This document shows positions 1 through 11,354 of a DNA stretch of 64,000 nt, in pieces. Each line of letters begins with the position of its first letter. The stretch's first letter is position 1. Location of the stretch: assembly GCF_001619985.1 (NCBI RefSeq), contig NW_017264194.1:1170286-1234285 (forward strand). The letters are read 5' to 3'. The stretch is from Xylona heveae TC161 (taxonomy: Eukaryota; Ascomycota; Xylonomycetes; Xylonales; Xylonaceae). The notes below the pieces were generated by a model. That model was given only the letters and a program-made list of their open reading frames with translations. It was not told the origin of the DNA and made no database searches. A program made the position numbers and the translations under genes.

Positions 1-1586
1 TCTTCTTGCCGGGTCCGCTTTATACCTGCAGAGTCACTTCGAACGGTATCTTCTTCCCGCTTTGCCAGCGCGTCATTCATGCCTTGAAGTTCATTGCGAT
101 ATTGATCTACGAGATCTTCAAGCTCCTGGATTCGAGCTGTCTTGTGCTCGTCAAAATTTTCCGGTTGCATGGTTGTCTCTTCTGTGTCAAACATTTTCTT
201 CGCTTCAGTCAGCAATGTTTCCTCGTCGCGTCCATTCTTCATGGGAAGATACCAACTGAGCTCGGAGGTACTCGACTTCCTTTACTGCCAAAACCCTCTG
301 CCGTTCAAGTCGGCTTTTCATACGGCTATTGCCAGCTGGGGCGTTCTCTCGGGCTTCTTTCAGTTCGTCTTTGGTTTTGGAAAGCTCTTGTTCCAACCTT
401 TTTGCAGCCTCTTCCCGTTCCAGGGCTTCGGCCTTGATAGCACCAATTCTGTCTAGGAGCGAAGCGTTGTCTAGTCGCAATTGCACCAGACATCTGGCAA
501 GCTCCACTGGTGTATCAAATGCAATTTCTTGGTCCCCATTGCTCTCGTCTTGTAAATAAGTAGTCCACGATCTGCGTTCGTCTTCTAAAATCTGCTTTTG
601 GAGCTGGGTTTGGCTCAGTTCTCGGCGCAAGTCCTCCATCATGTTTAGTTTGCTTTCCATGACACGTTTCTCTTCCTCTACCACCTCCACGCTCTTGTGC
701 ATTTTGCGAAAATGCTTCAGCTCGGAAAGATGCTCTCGGTTTGTCGACTCTAACTTCTTGATATGCGCGATTTGTTCTGATAACTCACGCTTGATGACAG
801 CCAAAGTCTCGGTATCGCCGCCCTGAGCCCTGAGGCGAATATTCTCACTTTCCATCTCACCAATCTCAATTTCTCGCTCCGAAATCTTTTGCTGTGCATT
901 TTGAAGTAGTAAAGCATTTGCGCCAAAGTCCGTGCGAAGACCTTCGAGCGTCCTTGAGAGGGCAGAATATTTCGTTTCCAATTCGTTGTATTTGTATTGG
1001 TTCTGCCGATCCTGAGACGCCAACTCCGTTTGGGATTCGTCTACTTCCTCAGTAAGTATCCTATTTTGCTCCTGCATCGCACGTAATTGCTTCTCGAGGT
1101 CATGCTTTTCGTTGGTAAACCGGTCCTGAGTGTCCTTGAACTCCTTTTCCAACGCCTCGTATCTGGCGAATGTGACATTTTTTGTGCTTTCAATATCCTA
1201 TTGACATGTTAGGCTGCCTATTTCTGAAGTCGCTGGCAAATTACATTCACTCACGTTCGCGCGTTTGAAATCAGCTTCCGCTTGCTTCTGCGCATCCCTA
1301 AGCTCTTTTTGGTGTCGAAGCTCGGTGAATTCCTTGTCCTGCTTAATGGTCTCCAGCTCGTACTGCAGCGCCTTGAGTTGAGCGCGCAAGTCTTCGTTCA
1401 TATTATCTAGTATGGATTGTCAATACGGAGATTCGCCTTGGTCTGAATGTTCAAAAACAAACCAGACTTAGCGATCTGTGACTGGCCGAGCAACCCCATC
1501 GTCGCCTGAGGTGGTGACGGAGACGGCGATGTACCAGAGATGAAGTCATATGTAGGTTGTGTGGTGGAATTGCGAGCAGTCGGCAT
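1..1586 (-). CDS. MAD1: Spindle assembly checkpoint protein Mad1 (C-terminus beyond window)
   Basis: Mad1 is a long coiled-coil protein at nuclear pores and kinetochores that recruits Mad2 to delay anaphase. Exons inferred by phase: 1586-1463, 1406-1255, 1197-253, 197-1. The start is chosen because MPTARNSTTQ leads into PTYDFISGT, the usual fungal Mad1 N-terminus; the later Met in exon 2 would lose it. The body is heptad-rich coiled coil, with family-typical stretches NEDLRAQLKALQYELETIKQ, ERRSWTTYLQDE and VKEVEYLRAQL, then after the 55-nt last intron TTMQPENFDEHKT and LEDLVDQYRNEL. All introns (56, 57 and 55 nt) have GT-AG ends and the first three exons keep phase. The Mad2-binding and C-terminal RWD regions lie off the window. 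The next gene, SYP1, is on the same strand about 570 bp upstream of the start. Identification is firm; the start is likely but untested. Confidence 0.9.
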
Positions 1587-2158
1587 CTTTCATTGTGCGC
1601 AGCGTTCTAGATGCTATTCATGCATTTGTCTTGTTAGAAGTGCTTGTTGCGCCTGACGCGACTGCTATGTTTTCGCCGCTTTTAGCTTGTTCTCGTTTCC
1701 TGTTCGACCCACACGATGCGCGGGAGCTCTCTGTCTTGTATAAAAATCAATACTATCCTCCGATAACCTCGTTGCCTCTTGGCCGGTGACTCAGCCGTTG
1801 GAATTAGCGAAGTCCCGGTTAACTATAAGAAAAGCCGTTTAACTAGCCTTAGTTATGTTTTTACTTGATAATTACAGCTAATTGTGCTAACCTCCCTGTC
1901 AACCGAAAATAGTATGGAAGATTTAAAAGCCACTACTAATTCCTACTAGGAATGCAACGTCCGTGAATTTTACTACCCTCACACAAATGATATCGAAGAA
2001 TTTGAGATTAAAAATATTAGTTATTAAGTTATATGTTTCGACATGTCGCACATGCTGGCTCTGCATTCACACCCTGACAAATATATCAACTCTGAAGCTG
2101 CTCTTTAGTCAAGGATAGACAGTATCATTCCCAAATATCTTGAGATAAATGTCTTAAT
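1587..2158. other. Intergenic: MAD1 promoter and SYP1 3' flank
   Basis: No coding region is supported. The stretch must hold the MAD1 promoter and the SYP1 terminator. It becomes AT-rich around 1830-2040. I saw no repeat or RNA gene. Confidence 0.6.
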
Positions 2159-5096
2159 TCATATGGCGGTAAACACCCCACTGCGAAGTTTCCTAAGCGT
2201 CGGAACCTCCTTCCACGTGATTGTTGGACTAGGCATAGCGCTTTCATCTGCGAAAGGATCAGCACTTTCAGCTTCTCCCCCGGCAGATTCTTTGGTCTGA
2301 TTAAGTTGAGTGAGCTGCAAGCCGCTTCCTAGCTCTGGATTGTTGCCAGCTCCAATTTCCCATCTGGCTTCTACATTGCCGGGTTTAGCTTCAGATTCGG
2401 TTGCAAATCGAGCAAGTAACCGTTTCTGTGGATTTTCTTGGTCGAGAGTGAGCTCTCCCAGCTTCCAATAAATAACAGACTTTTCTCGAGAAAATGTTCC
2501 TACGGGCTTCGACTGGCAGGATGTCGCCTTCGCGCCTTCAAGATGGACCACGAACATCACATTTTGCATGTGAACGGTCCGACCCTCCCCAGGCAGGAAC
2601 GATGGATTTATGGAATAATTGAGGATGACTGAGGCTTGAGTAGATTCGATCTTCCAAATTGGTGTGAGCGCGATTGGAATGTGGGCAGCGAAGTTTCCTT
2701 CGTGCATATGTATCTGGTACTTGAAAGCGACCGTAGTGCGAGTAATGCTGGCCAGGTTGACAGTGTATTCTCCAGCCTTGTCGGGCACTTGCGTGATACA
2801 AGTCGGATTCGGCGCAACCTTTTCAAGAATGGGAAAGTTCTCGAGGCGTAGAGTTTCGGTGCCGAAGGGGGCAGAAAGGTCGATCGGATTGAATGCCAAA
2901 GCAAGTTCGCCAATCATCACTGCCTTACTGATTTGTCCATGCTGGAACCAGGCACTTATAGTCTCAATGAGAGATGAATTGAGCCCTGGCTGATGCAACT
3001 CCGGGTGCTTCACGGCAGAGCTAGCTAAACTGTTCATGGAACGCGAAGAGTGTACGGAAAGGGTATCTGAATTCGCATGATCCTCGGACAGTAGGGTGGC
3101 TGTCCTGCCGATGCGGAAAGGTGACTGTGGCAATCCCGGGGATTCATTGCTGCTTTGCTCTGCACTAGTTGGTGAAGGCACAAAGATGGTGTTTCTAACA
3201 TCTCGGCGGCCACGCAAGGTCCCAGCCTTTCGGTTAGGGGCTGCCTGCTGAGCTGTCGTCAGTACTGAATCTCCCAATAGAATGAAGGATCCTTCTGTAT
3301 TACGAACCGCCCGGAGTGTATTAGCAACATTTGCCAAAGCTGATTCTGCATCACCGTCTTCTTCCTGAATCGGATCATTTCGTATATCGAGCTTAAACTG
3401 TGGTGCAGCATTTTCACTGGAAGATATGTCAGTCGCTGATGCCAGGGCACGTTCTCAAAATACTAGCCTTGCAGCTTCTTGCTCTGCTTGTGATATGGCA
3501 TCAGTGCTGGGGGGTGGGACACTGAACCCCTCAGCATCCGTAATTTCCTAATCAAATGATTAGATTGCATATTCGTGATTTCATCCAAGCAAAATTCACA
3601 AATCACCTCTTTACTTAAGGAAGAAGGCTCTTCGGGTGCGGCTTCGATTGCAATTGAACCAGTGTGTTGAGAGACGCCATTCGGTGCGCCTGTGCCTGAA
3701 ATAAGATTATCTTCCATGGCTTGATGGTCCTCATTGCCGTTTGTTTTCTCATGAGAGCTGGAAAGGCCTCTCGGAGAGGAAGGCAAGTCAAAGGCTCCAG
3801 GCGGTTCAGCTTCCTCACGTGTTGAAGGCAATGGAAGGTGGGGCGACGATCCTCGGGGCGAAGCAGAAATGTGCGATTGATCTCGCGAGCTCCCTGCTCT
3901 GGCAAAAGTTTCAAGATTCGAAGTTGACCGTTTATCCGGAGACGATGGGCGACCGTATGGAGTGGCACTTTGGCGGCGACGCCCAATCACCGTTCCAAGT
4001 CTCTTTAAACTGCTTAATCCTCCATGTCGTTGCTCTTTAACTGCTTACTACTATTAATAATTCTGTAAATATGTCAAGTCAGGGAGGTGGCACTTACCAG
4101 ACCCAGAACCCTGGCTGGCGCCATCATCCGCGACAATGGCTGGGGTCGAAGGTGCAAGTGTACTACTTGGAGTAGTCCTGCTCCTCTGCCTCTCAATGCG
4201 GGGGCGCCCTTCCGCGGTCCTAATAGCATAGGTCTTGATCTCATCCGCAGTTTCAATATTCAAGAGGACGTTGAGGCACTCTTCAGCGACGATCCGATTT
4301 CTCTCTACCTGGTCCACTTCGTGAGTCTGATACTGGGTAAGCACGTCCCTCAAGTGATTAAGGCGATTTTCGTCCACCGCTTGTAGCTTTTCGAATATAT
4401 ACGGCGCCTGTGAATCCCAAGTGGCCGTTGCGCTTTCAACCTCGGAAGTGGCCTGAGCGACCTTGCCAGCTGACGCCTTCGCTCCTTTGTCCTTCAATTT
4501 ATCAACTTTCTTCTGAGCTGTTTCGATTTCTTTGGCACGCGCGGCTAAATTTCCTTGCATGGTCATGATAGCCTGCATTTCTCTGTTTTTCGCAATAAAT
4601 TCACGCAAAGGGCGTTCAATGTCTGCTTCGGTTTTTTGTGCCAGAATGTGGTGAGACTGCGCCAAAGAATCGGTTGAGCTCAGGATCTTCTGCCATGGTA
4701 TTTGGAAGATCCTGTGAACTATCAATAAAAGTTCCTCCGAATGAAATCAGATAGGACAAACCCAAGTTCAGAGTACTCATCAGGGGGCTGCCTTCGTGCG
4801 AGTTTGCGTAGTCCTTGGACATAGGTCTCTTCAACTCGACGACGCTCCTATTCAATAGACTAAGTAGCTGATCTTAAAGGCGACTAGATTGGGAAGATCA
4901 GACCTGCAACCAATCTGCAATCTCCGAATTGAGTTTTCCAATGCGTTTCAGTCGCTCATTCAAGGCTATGACGGCCTGACCTGGTTGCAGAGAGCCCTGT
5001 CCGTGTAGACGATCAGCAGAAAGACTACAACGTCACTTGGGAAAACCGGGGAAATCATACTAGCAACGCTGGGTACTCATGTCGCGACAATTCCAT
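2159..5096 (-). CDS. SYP1: Muniscin Syp1/FCHo-type endocytic adaptor (F-BAR + muHD)
   Basis: Early endocytic adaptor that binds membrane with an F-BAR domain and cargo with a C-terminal mu-homology domain. Seven exons rebuilt by phase: 5096-5061, 4996-4904, 4847-4762, 4711-4098, 4043-3607, 3547-3468, 3416-2159, together 2,604 nt, an 867-aa protein. The start gives MELSRHEYPALL, as in fungal homologues. The F-BAR part includes LNERLKRIGKLNSEIADWLQ, FQIPWQKIL, SLAQSHHILAQK and VDQVERNRIVAEECLNVL. A Ser/Pro-rich linker follows, with KRLGTVIGRRRQS. The muHD starts near SLIETISAWFQHGQISKAVM and runs to the C-terminus. The intron at 3467-3417 appears to use a GC donor (AG|GCTAGT) with a CTGAC branch site and TTCCAG acceptor; the others are GT-AG. 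It is divergent from the downstream-numbered kinase gene. Identity is firm; exon 1 is inferred. Confidence 0.9.
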
Positions 5097-5602
5097 GACA
5101 GACGTTTACAAGGATCAAGAATCAGGCGCGCGATTTGATTCATGCAACATTGAACTTAAACAGTTCTACGACGTGCAGTCAAATAAATGTCATCATCGGA
5201 TAACCTGTGGGATTGGCATCAATACCTTAAGTAATGAGGACATGCTACCTCCCCTCGCTCCGTGCCGGAGCCGAAATTGGGGTGCCCCCTCGCCCCGTTC
5301 GGAGCTAGTACGTTACTCCTTGCCCAAGCTATTTGCTGCCTTAGACTGAAGTACCCTATCAAACGCTGCACGCTGGCAAAATGTTCATTCGCGCATCCAG
5401 AGTAATTCGTCTGAACAAAGCTTGCGGTGGTTTGAATATTCTACCACGAAAATCTAGCGTGCCATTGTGTATATTGCAAAACAGGCATCGAGATCTGATA
5501 AGCTGGAGACATTGATGTCCCCTATGAGTAATCAACTCTAATCCCTGGCGTTGCTGTTCACTCGGTCAACATCCATTAGTCGCACCGGCATTTGCTCCTA
5601 TC
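5097..5602. promoter_or_regulatory. Divergent promoter region, SYP1 (-) / Csk1-like kinase (+)
   Basis: About 500 bp between two divergent start codons. The short reading frame across 5095-5349 has no recognisable product. No specific site is claimed. Confidence 0.5.
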
Positions 5603-7197
5603 ATGTCCACTCCACCTACCTGGCGCACAAATTTCAGCTTCACTGATCGTTTGAGTTCAGTAATCGAGTTGTATGTTGTTCGATCTACCTCAAGGCTTTC
5701 TATACAAGAATTTATTTTGTTTGTGTTGCATTCCATTCGATATGTGTTTCACACTTTTTGCCAAATTTAATCACGTGCCCTACTTCATGGCCCATTAGCA
5801 AACAATTCAATTGATTGCATAGTATGACAGTAGATGCTCAATCAGGTCTTTATAGTTATGACTGACATGAAAACTTCGGCTCTTAGGATCTCTGTATACC
5901 GTTCATCCTTTCCCAACCGTGGTGTTGAAGAGTGCCAGCAGGATGCCAAGGCACTTGAAGAGGACGCATATGTCCACGCTCAATCCCTTGTATGTTGTCG
6001 GATGAAAAATTTGGTCAATCCTTGTCATTTCGGTAATGTTCTACGCCAGCTTACTTCTTATCAGGAAGAATACCATGCCTATTGTAAGAAGATATTGCAG
6101 GAAGTCCAAAGCAAAGCGTCAGATGCAGGCTCTGATCACTCCATCACCAACGATGGGCTGTATGGCGATGAAACTGGTCCTGGGAAAACGATTGGAGACT
6201 ACCAAAATGCCACCTTCCGTTACGATGGGCTCTTTTCCACTATCTATAAAGCTCTATCAAACGCTGGCGCTGTCGTTGCGCTCAAAGTTTGCGCTCCTGC
6301 GTCCATGACGCCTCCCCATGACTCAAGAAGGGAAGCACGTATTCTTCGCGAGGTCTCACATCCATCCATTATCAATCTGCTAGACTCTTTCACGCACATC
6401 GGTGGCTATTACGTCCTCGTATTTCCTTATGTTCCGTATGATCTTGATCATCTGCTAAGTCAAAGATTGTTGTCGCTCTCCCAAGTCAAGTCACATCTTC
6501 GGGGCCTCTTCCGGGCCCTTGAACATATTCATTCTCTGGGCATAATCCATCGAGATATCAAACCTTCGAACATTCTTCTAGGAGCTCCAGATGGGCCAGT
6601 ATTTCTGGCCGATTTTGGGATTGCTTGGTCTCCCCGAGATACGGCATCAGAGCCAATATCTCAGAAAATTACTGACGTGGGAACTACATCATATCGGGCT
6701 CCAGAACTTTTATTTGGAAGCACCAATTATAGCCAGACACTAGATCTCTGGGCTGCTGGGTGCGTTGCCGCAGAGGCATGTCGCCTGGACAGTATACCAT
6801 TGTTCGACGCGGGTGACTTGGGGAGTGAGTTGGCTCTAATCAAAAGTATATTCGAAAATCTAGGGACACCTTCTCTGGATACATGGCCGGTATATCCCAA
6901 GAGCGTCAGTGTAAGGCATAAAAATAGCTAACCCCTTTTCAAAGGAAGCAACTACGTTCCCAGACTGGGGAAAGATGGAATTCCATGTATTTCCTCCGAA
7001 ACCATGGAATTCGATATTACCAAATGTTACAGAAGGCGCAAGAGATCTGGTGAGCGAATTGGTTCAATACGAGAGTGCCCAACGTTTGTCAGCACATGAT
7101 GTGAGTTTGGCAAATTTCATACCCATATTCTCTGCTTCTAGCGTTAACAATTTGTTGTAAGGCATTGAAACACCCTTTCCTAGCCAATGACATATAG
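5603..7197 (+). CDS. CDK-family serine/threonine kinase, Csk1-like
   Basis: Protein kinase most like fission-yeast Csk1, a CDK-activating kinase; that role is by family. Inferred exons: 5603-5670, 5887-5989, 6050-6889, 6945-7100, 7162-7197 (1,203 nt, 400 aa). Catalytic features: a loop YDGLFSTIYKA with the usual glycines largely missing, VVALKV (Lys), IIHRDIKPSNILL (catalytic loop), LADFGIAW (DFG), TTSYRAPELLFG (APE) and DLWAAGCV. The 55-nt intron at 6890 is preferred over a later 34-nt one because it joins DTWP to EATTFPDWGKM, the usual Csk1 wording. The last exon is only 12 codons (ALKHPFLANDI). The 60-nt intron 5990-6049 has no in-frame stop and could be retained; the 216-nt first intron is the least certain part. 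If it is wrong, the start could be ATG 5834. Confidence 0.78.
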
Positions 7198-7946
7198 CAT
7201 TGCAGTATCATTAGTCCTAGAGTCGGACTACACAATGTTCTTAATGACTGAAAAACCTCGAAAGATTGAAGTTGGCGCGTTAATCCTGATGACTTGATTT
7301 ATCTCAAGGGAGTTTTCCTGCAAGATTTCGTTTTATTCTCTCGATTGAAACTACACGATACATATGAAAACGAAAGAGTGAGAATCAAAAAGCGGGTCGA
7401 TCGACTTATACTCTCGCAAATTTTGCATGATGCAGGCCTGGTTTTTTTTTTTTTTTTNNNNNNNNNNTTTTTTCCTCACAGCGGGAAATTTGCGACAGCT
7501 AATCATGCGCACCACAAGTCACTAGAAGGACCAGTGCCGCATAAAAGTTTAGAAAAGCGTTAGACCTCCAAAAGGATTATTGTTCAAATATCATAACTAT
7601 ATGCAAATAAATTGAGACATGCAAATGAAGAAAGGCCGGCTAAATACTTCAGGTATGAGAAAGGAGATTGCAAGGTACGGGAAGAAGGGCAAGTCTCTCA
7701 GCATAAAACGTTATCAAATAATAAATGTGGATGAGGAGTCATATATTCAACTTGGAGCTTTCCTCGGATTGGTCAACTTTCTAACCTCAATCCTCTATCC
7801 AATATTTTAAGACGAAAATATTGGTAAGGTCATCCAATAAGACGTGGAAACCATTGCGATGAATACCCATACATGTCGATCCCGCAGGAGAAAGAGTACG
7901 GCTGCGACGTATCAACGTACCTTTCACAAAGAATGTTCAGGGGAGA
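7198..7946. other. Convergent intergenic region with poly-T and assembly gap
   Basis: Lies between the 3' ends of the kinase (+) and the SH3 gene (-). It contains a T run from 7442 interrupted by ten Ns (7458-7467), so the homopolymer length is unresolved. Short open frames around 7619-7810 look like chance. Confidence 0.7.
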
Positions 7947-9775
7947 CTAGAGAGCCTGGCCGGGCACCGGTTTCCGATTCAATGCTGGCCTTGCTTGGAT
8001 GTGTGGTTGGTTACCAAGACTCATTCGATGGGTAGCTTCATGATGGATAGGAGCTGCCCGCTCTAAAGAAGACGTAATTGAGACCAAGGCTTGACTTTCA
8101 GAGTTGCACCTCGGCCGAGTGTTCATCGTCATTGAATGTTCGTTTCGGGTATCAGGATCGGGCAAGGTGCTTTTGACCTGCCCGTCACTATCTGAAAGAG
8201 AGGTTGAGGGACTCCCACACGCGGTTTGCGGCGTGTGCCGTTCCTCGTTTGGCTCTCCGAGGGAGCTTGACACTGGGGAGGAAGAATCTGTTGGAGAGCT
8301 TGACGCTTCATCCAGCTTTTGAAAAATTGCCTCGGACGGTGCAGGGTCAAGGATGCGAGACGGCTTATGATCTCCAATGCGTGGTTTCAAAGGATTGGCT
8401 GATAAGCAAGTGCGTGGAACAACTCCTTGCTGAGACCGATCTAAGCGGATACACAAAGCCTAGACGCTTATTAGTCAAGTGAATTGTCTGCTCCGACAGG
8501 TCAACATACCCAACCATCATCATATTCATGTAAGAGCCGCACCAGCTGGCCAGCATGCAATTCTAGTTCGTCGTCCATAGAAGGCTTAAAATCCATCTGA
8601 ACCCGATGCACGTTCAACATAATTGGACCTTGAAAAGGTGCATTACCCTTCGGCTGGGAAGGCATGATGCAGCCCGAATTTTTGGCATCTACTGTCGTTG
8701 CAGAAGTTTGCGCGGGGTTCAGCTCGGTGACACTTTCGTAATGAGATGCTGTAGTTACTGTTGCCTCTGGATCTGGCCTAGGAACAGCAGATGCAACACC
8801 AACGTTCTGACTCTCCGAGGACTGTGAAGCCGTTTCTTGGCCGCGTACTCCGTCTGTCTGTGTCTGGGGCTGTGCCATTGCTTGCGCATCGTTATATTCC
8901 CCATGATATGATCTCTCTGCATGATTACCAAATGGGTTTCGGGGATTGTTGAATTGGTTAGCTTCGCCGAATTCCTGTTTCTGCCCTTCTCCCAGCTGTG
9001 ATGGCAGTACCGACGAGATTTGCTTGGCTTTGGTAGGAGCCACGCCGTCTGGTGAGGGAGCATTGGGCGAGGCGAGAGTTGAGTTTCTGTGGCGGCCAAG
9101 CATTGGCAGAAGCGCAGCGACAGGTTTCAGGCTTAACCTCGGAGCGGCCGCAGTCGTCATCACAAGACTTGAGGTTGACGAGCCAGGATTTGTGGAACTG
9201 GCAGAAACGCCGCGAGATTTGGTTTTCTCATCATTTGCTTTGCCGTATGTTGATCGCTGCTGCTGCTTTTTTCGGCGAATCAGGAAAAGTACCAAAGCCA
9301 GACCCAAGCCCAGCCCGGCCAAAACACCAAGGGCAAGGCCTGCTTTGGCCCCACTGCCCATACTGGTCGAGTTTGAAGAAGGTTCCGGTTTTGCAGTTGT
9401 AGTTTCGACAACAGCCGTCGAGCTCGAGGAAGCAGTCAAAGCTGCAGATGCTGCACGTAAATTGCTGCTTGATCCGACACTGGGAGCTTGAACATTCATG
9501 TTGCCCTGTGATGAAGCAGCAGAGCCGCGACCAACTGCTGAGCCTGATCCCGTAGGCGCAGCCTGCTGTTTTGCATCCGTAGCAGTCAAAGGGGCCAAAG
9601 TCGAGTACCCTCCAATTGGGCCATCAAATGTTTTGGATGCGGTGACATAAACTACGGTTACGATGGTTTCGGTGTCATCTGGTCGTCGTGCAAAAAGTCC
9701 TCTGTCGTCTGAATCTTCAATAGGCATTTCAAGCCGTTGTCGATGACGACGAGCATGATGCGTTGAATGTCGCAT
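7947..9775 (-). CDS. Single-pass membrane protein with C-terminal SH3 domain
   Basis: Two exons, 9775-8510 and 8459-7947 (50-nt intron, GTATGT donor, phase 0), giving 592 aa. There is no obvious signal peptide. The N-terminus has ETIVTVVYVTASKTFDGPIG, a phrase I recognise from a conserved fungal family, then a Ser/Ala/Thr-rich segment, a transmembrane helix (AGLALGVLAGLGLGLALVLF) followed by RRKKQQQ as a stop-transfer signal, and a long polar tail. The SH3 domain (about 400-450) starts at MLNVHRVQMDF, includes DDELELHAGQLVRLL, and is split by the intron inside DDGW/ALCIRLDRSQQGVVPR. The layout (outside segment, one helix, cytosolic SH3) resembles yeast Fus1, so a polarity or cell-fusion role is possible but only an analogy. 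A low-complexity Ser/Pro tail follows the SH3 domain. Confidence 0.8.
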
Positions 9776-11354
9776 ATTATAAGATGAAGGTCCTCTCGGG
9801 GTAAGCTTTTTATAGATATCTTATTTTTTATTTTTATTTTCGCTGGTGGAATCAAATCCGGGAAAAACACATCCGGTTGAGGACAGCAATGAACGATCTT
9901 GAGACGAGTGCAGTTGTATTCAGCAGTGTAGGTGCACGCGGATATGGCCTGAAGGGAAACGGCGCCAGAAAATGAATGAATACTCTCTTCACAAACAATT
10001 CAATTGTAGGGAATGGACTGGTAAGATCTGAGAAAATGAGTGTGGCAGTGAAAGAATGTTAGGTCCAATTAGACCAAGCAATCAATGAGTGATGAGCATG
10101 CATACCACATCAAGGAGGGAGAAAAGAGAAGAGGAGTAGGTGAGCTTAAGTTGGCGTGTCCTGCGCAATTTAGTACGAAAGGTACATTGGCAAAAGCTTG
10201 GCCAAATGGACAGAAGAGATTGTGTTCGGTCAGATGCAAAATCTGACAGCGTGACAATATAAGTACGTAGAGTCACTTCACCTTAATTTGATTAAAGGTC
10301 ATTCAATACCCTTCATTGGTTTTCTTTGGCCCCTACAACGCTTTTGTTTTTCATTGTTATCATGGTCATTGTATTTTGGAGAAATGTTTTCACATGATTG
10401 CCTCATCAGCATGCTCTCGCATCTTCGAATTATATGTGTTTACGCTACTTCTGTATACTGAAGAAGAATTAAGGGGTCAGGAAGGGGGCCATTCCATTCT
10501 CTACTTCGTTGAGTTACCTGCAATCCAAAGACAAGGCTGTGTATGACGATGTTTCCTTTTAGAGGAAGGTTTGCTTCAGGGACGTAACCTTTCAGGTCGT
10601 TCCGTGTGAAGTTAGTCCATATTAGGAATGGTTGGCGACTCCTTTCCATTTTATTTCAGGGTGCCGTCCTGATCTGAGTGTTTCAGAAACGGCCAGTCAT
10701 CAAACAACCCTTTTTTTAGGGACGTTGGACTGTGACGGGGAAGCGTTAGGAGCAATAACAACAGCACGCCCTACAATGATAATCATGATGCACGAAGCTG
10801 AATTTCGATACATTTATACTCCTTCAAAATTTCAACTCATCATATTGCTCAGAAAATTGATCCGATGCGCCCTAACCGGCACCCAAGTGATCTCCTCCTG
10901 GTACCATCACTGTCCATCAGTCCTGATAGCCAGAATGAAGTCTTCCAGCAGCGTAAAATGACGGCTATACCATGAGCCATTAACTACCTGATATTAGCAG
11001 TGGCTTTGCCGTTCTCTGTATGTATCACGGCGTTTATTCTCCCTGGGTTTGCAACACGAGAAAAAAGGTATAGGGATACATGGGGAATGGAACTTCTCAT
11101 CCTCCCTTCCTGTTTCCCCTTTCCCCCGGGTAACATTCCTCGCTCTCTTTGTAGAATCAAAAAGCGGCGTGCACGCAAAACCATCAAGGAGATTTGAGGG
11201 ATAGCAAGGGAGGGGTTCGCCATCATAAGGCATGACATTAATTGCCGAGTTTTAGCAATGCGAACGGATGTTCCTGATGATTCATCTGTGCTTTGGCAAC
11301 TCAGCAGCCGCCGTAGTTAAAGAAGGTGCAATTTGCGTAGCCTTCTTGTGTCTC
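9776..11354. other. Intergenic, no gene seen
   Basis: About 1.6 kb between the start of the SH3 gene and the stop of NAF1, both on the minus strand. It should contain the promoter of the former and the terminator of the latter. Open frames here (for example 10,316-10,546 and 10,632-10,961) lack any family-like features or plausible splice partners. Confidence 0.6.

Noticed and set aside
6890-6944. A 34-nt intron starting at 6,911 in the kinase gene
   Set aside because: Too short, and the donor at 6,890 gives a 55-nt intron and the expected protein join.
7619-7810. 63-codon open frame in the convergent spacer
   Set aside because: No homologue-like features and no splice partners; between two gene ends.
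10316-11238. Several open frames of 60-110 codons on both strands
   Set aside because: Overlap each other, show no domain, and lie in a normal promoter-sized spacer.
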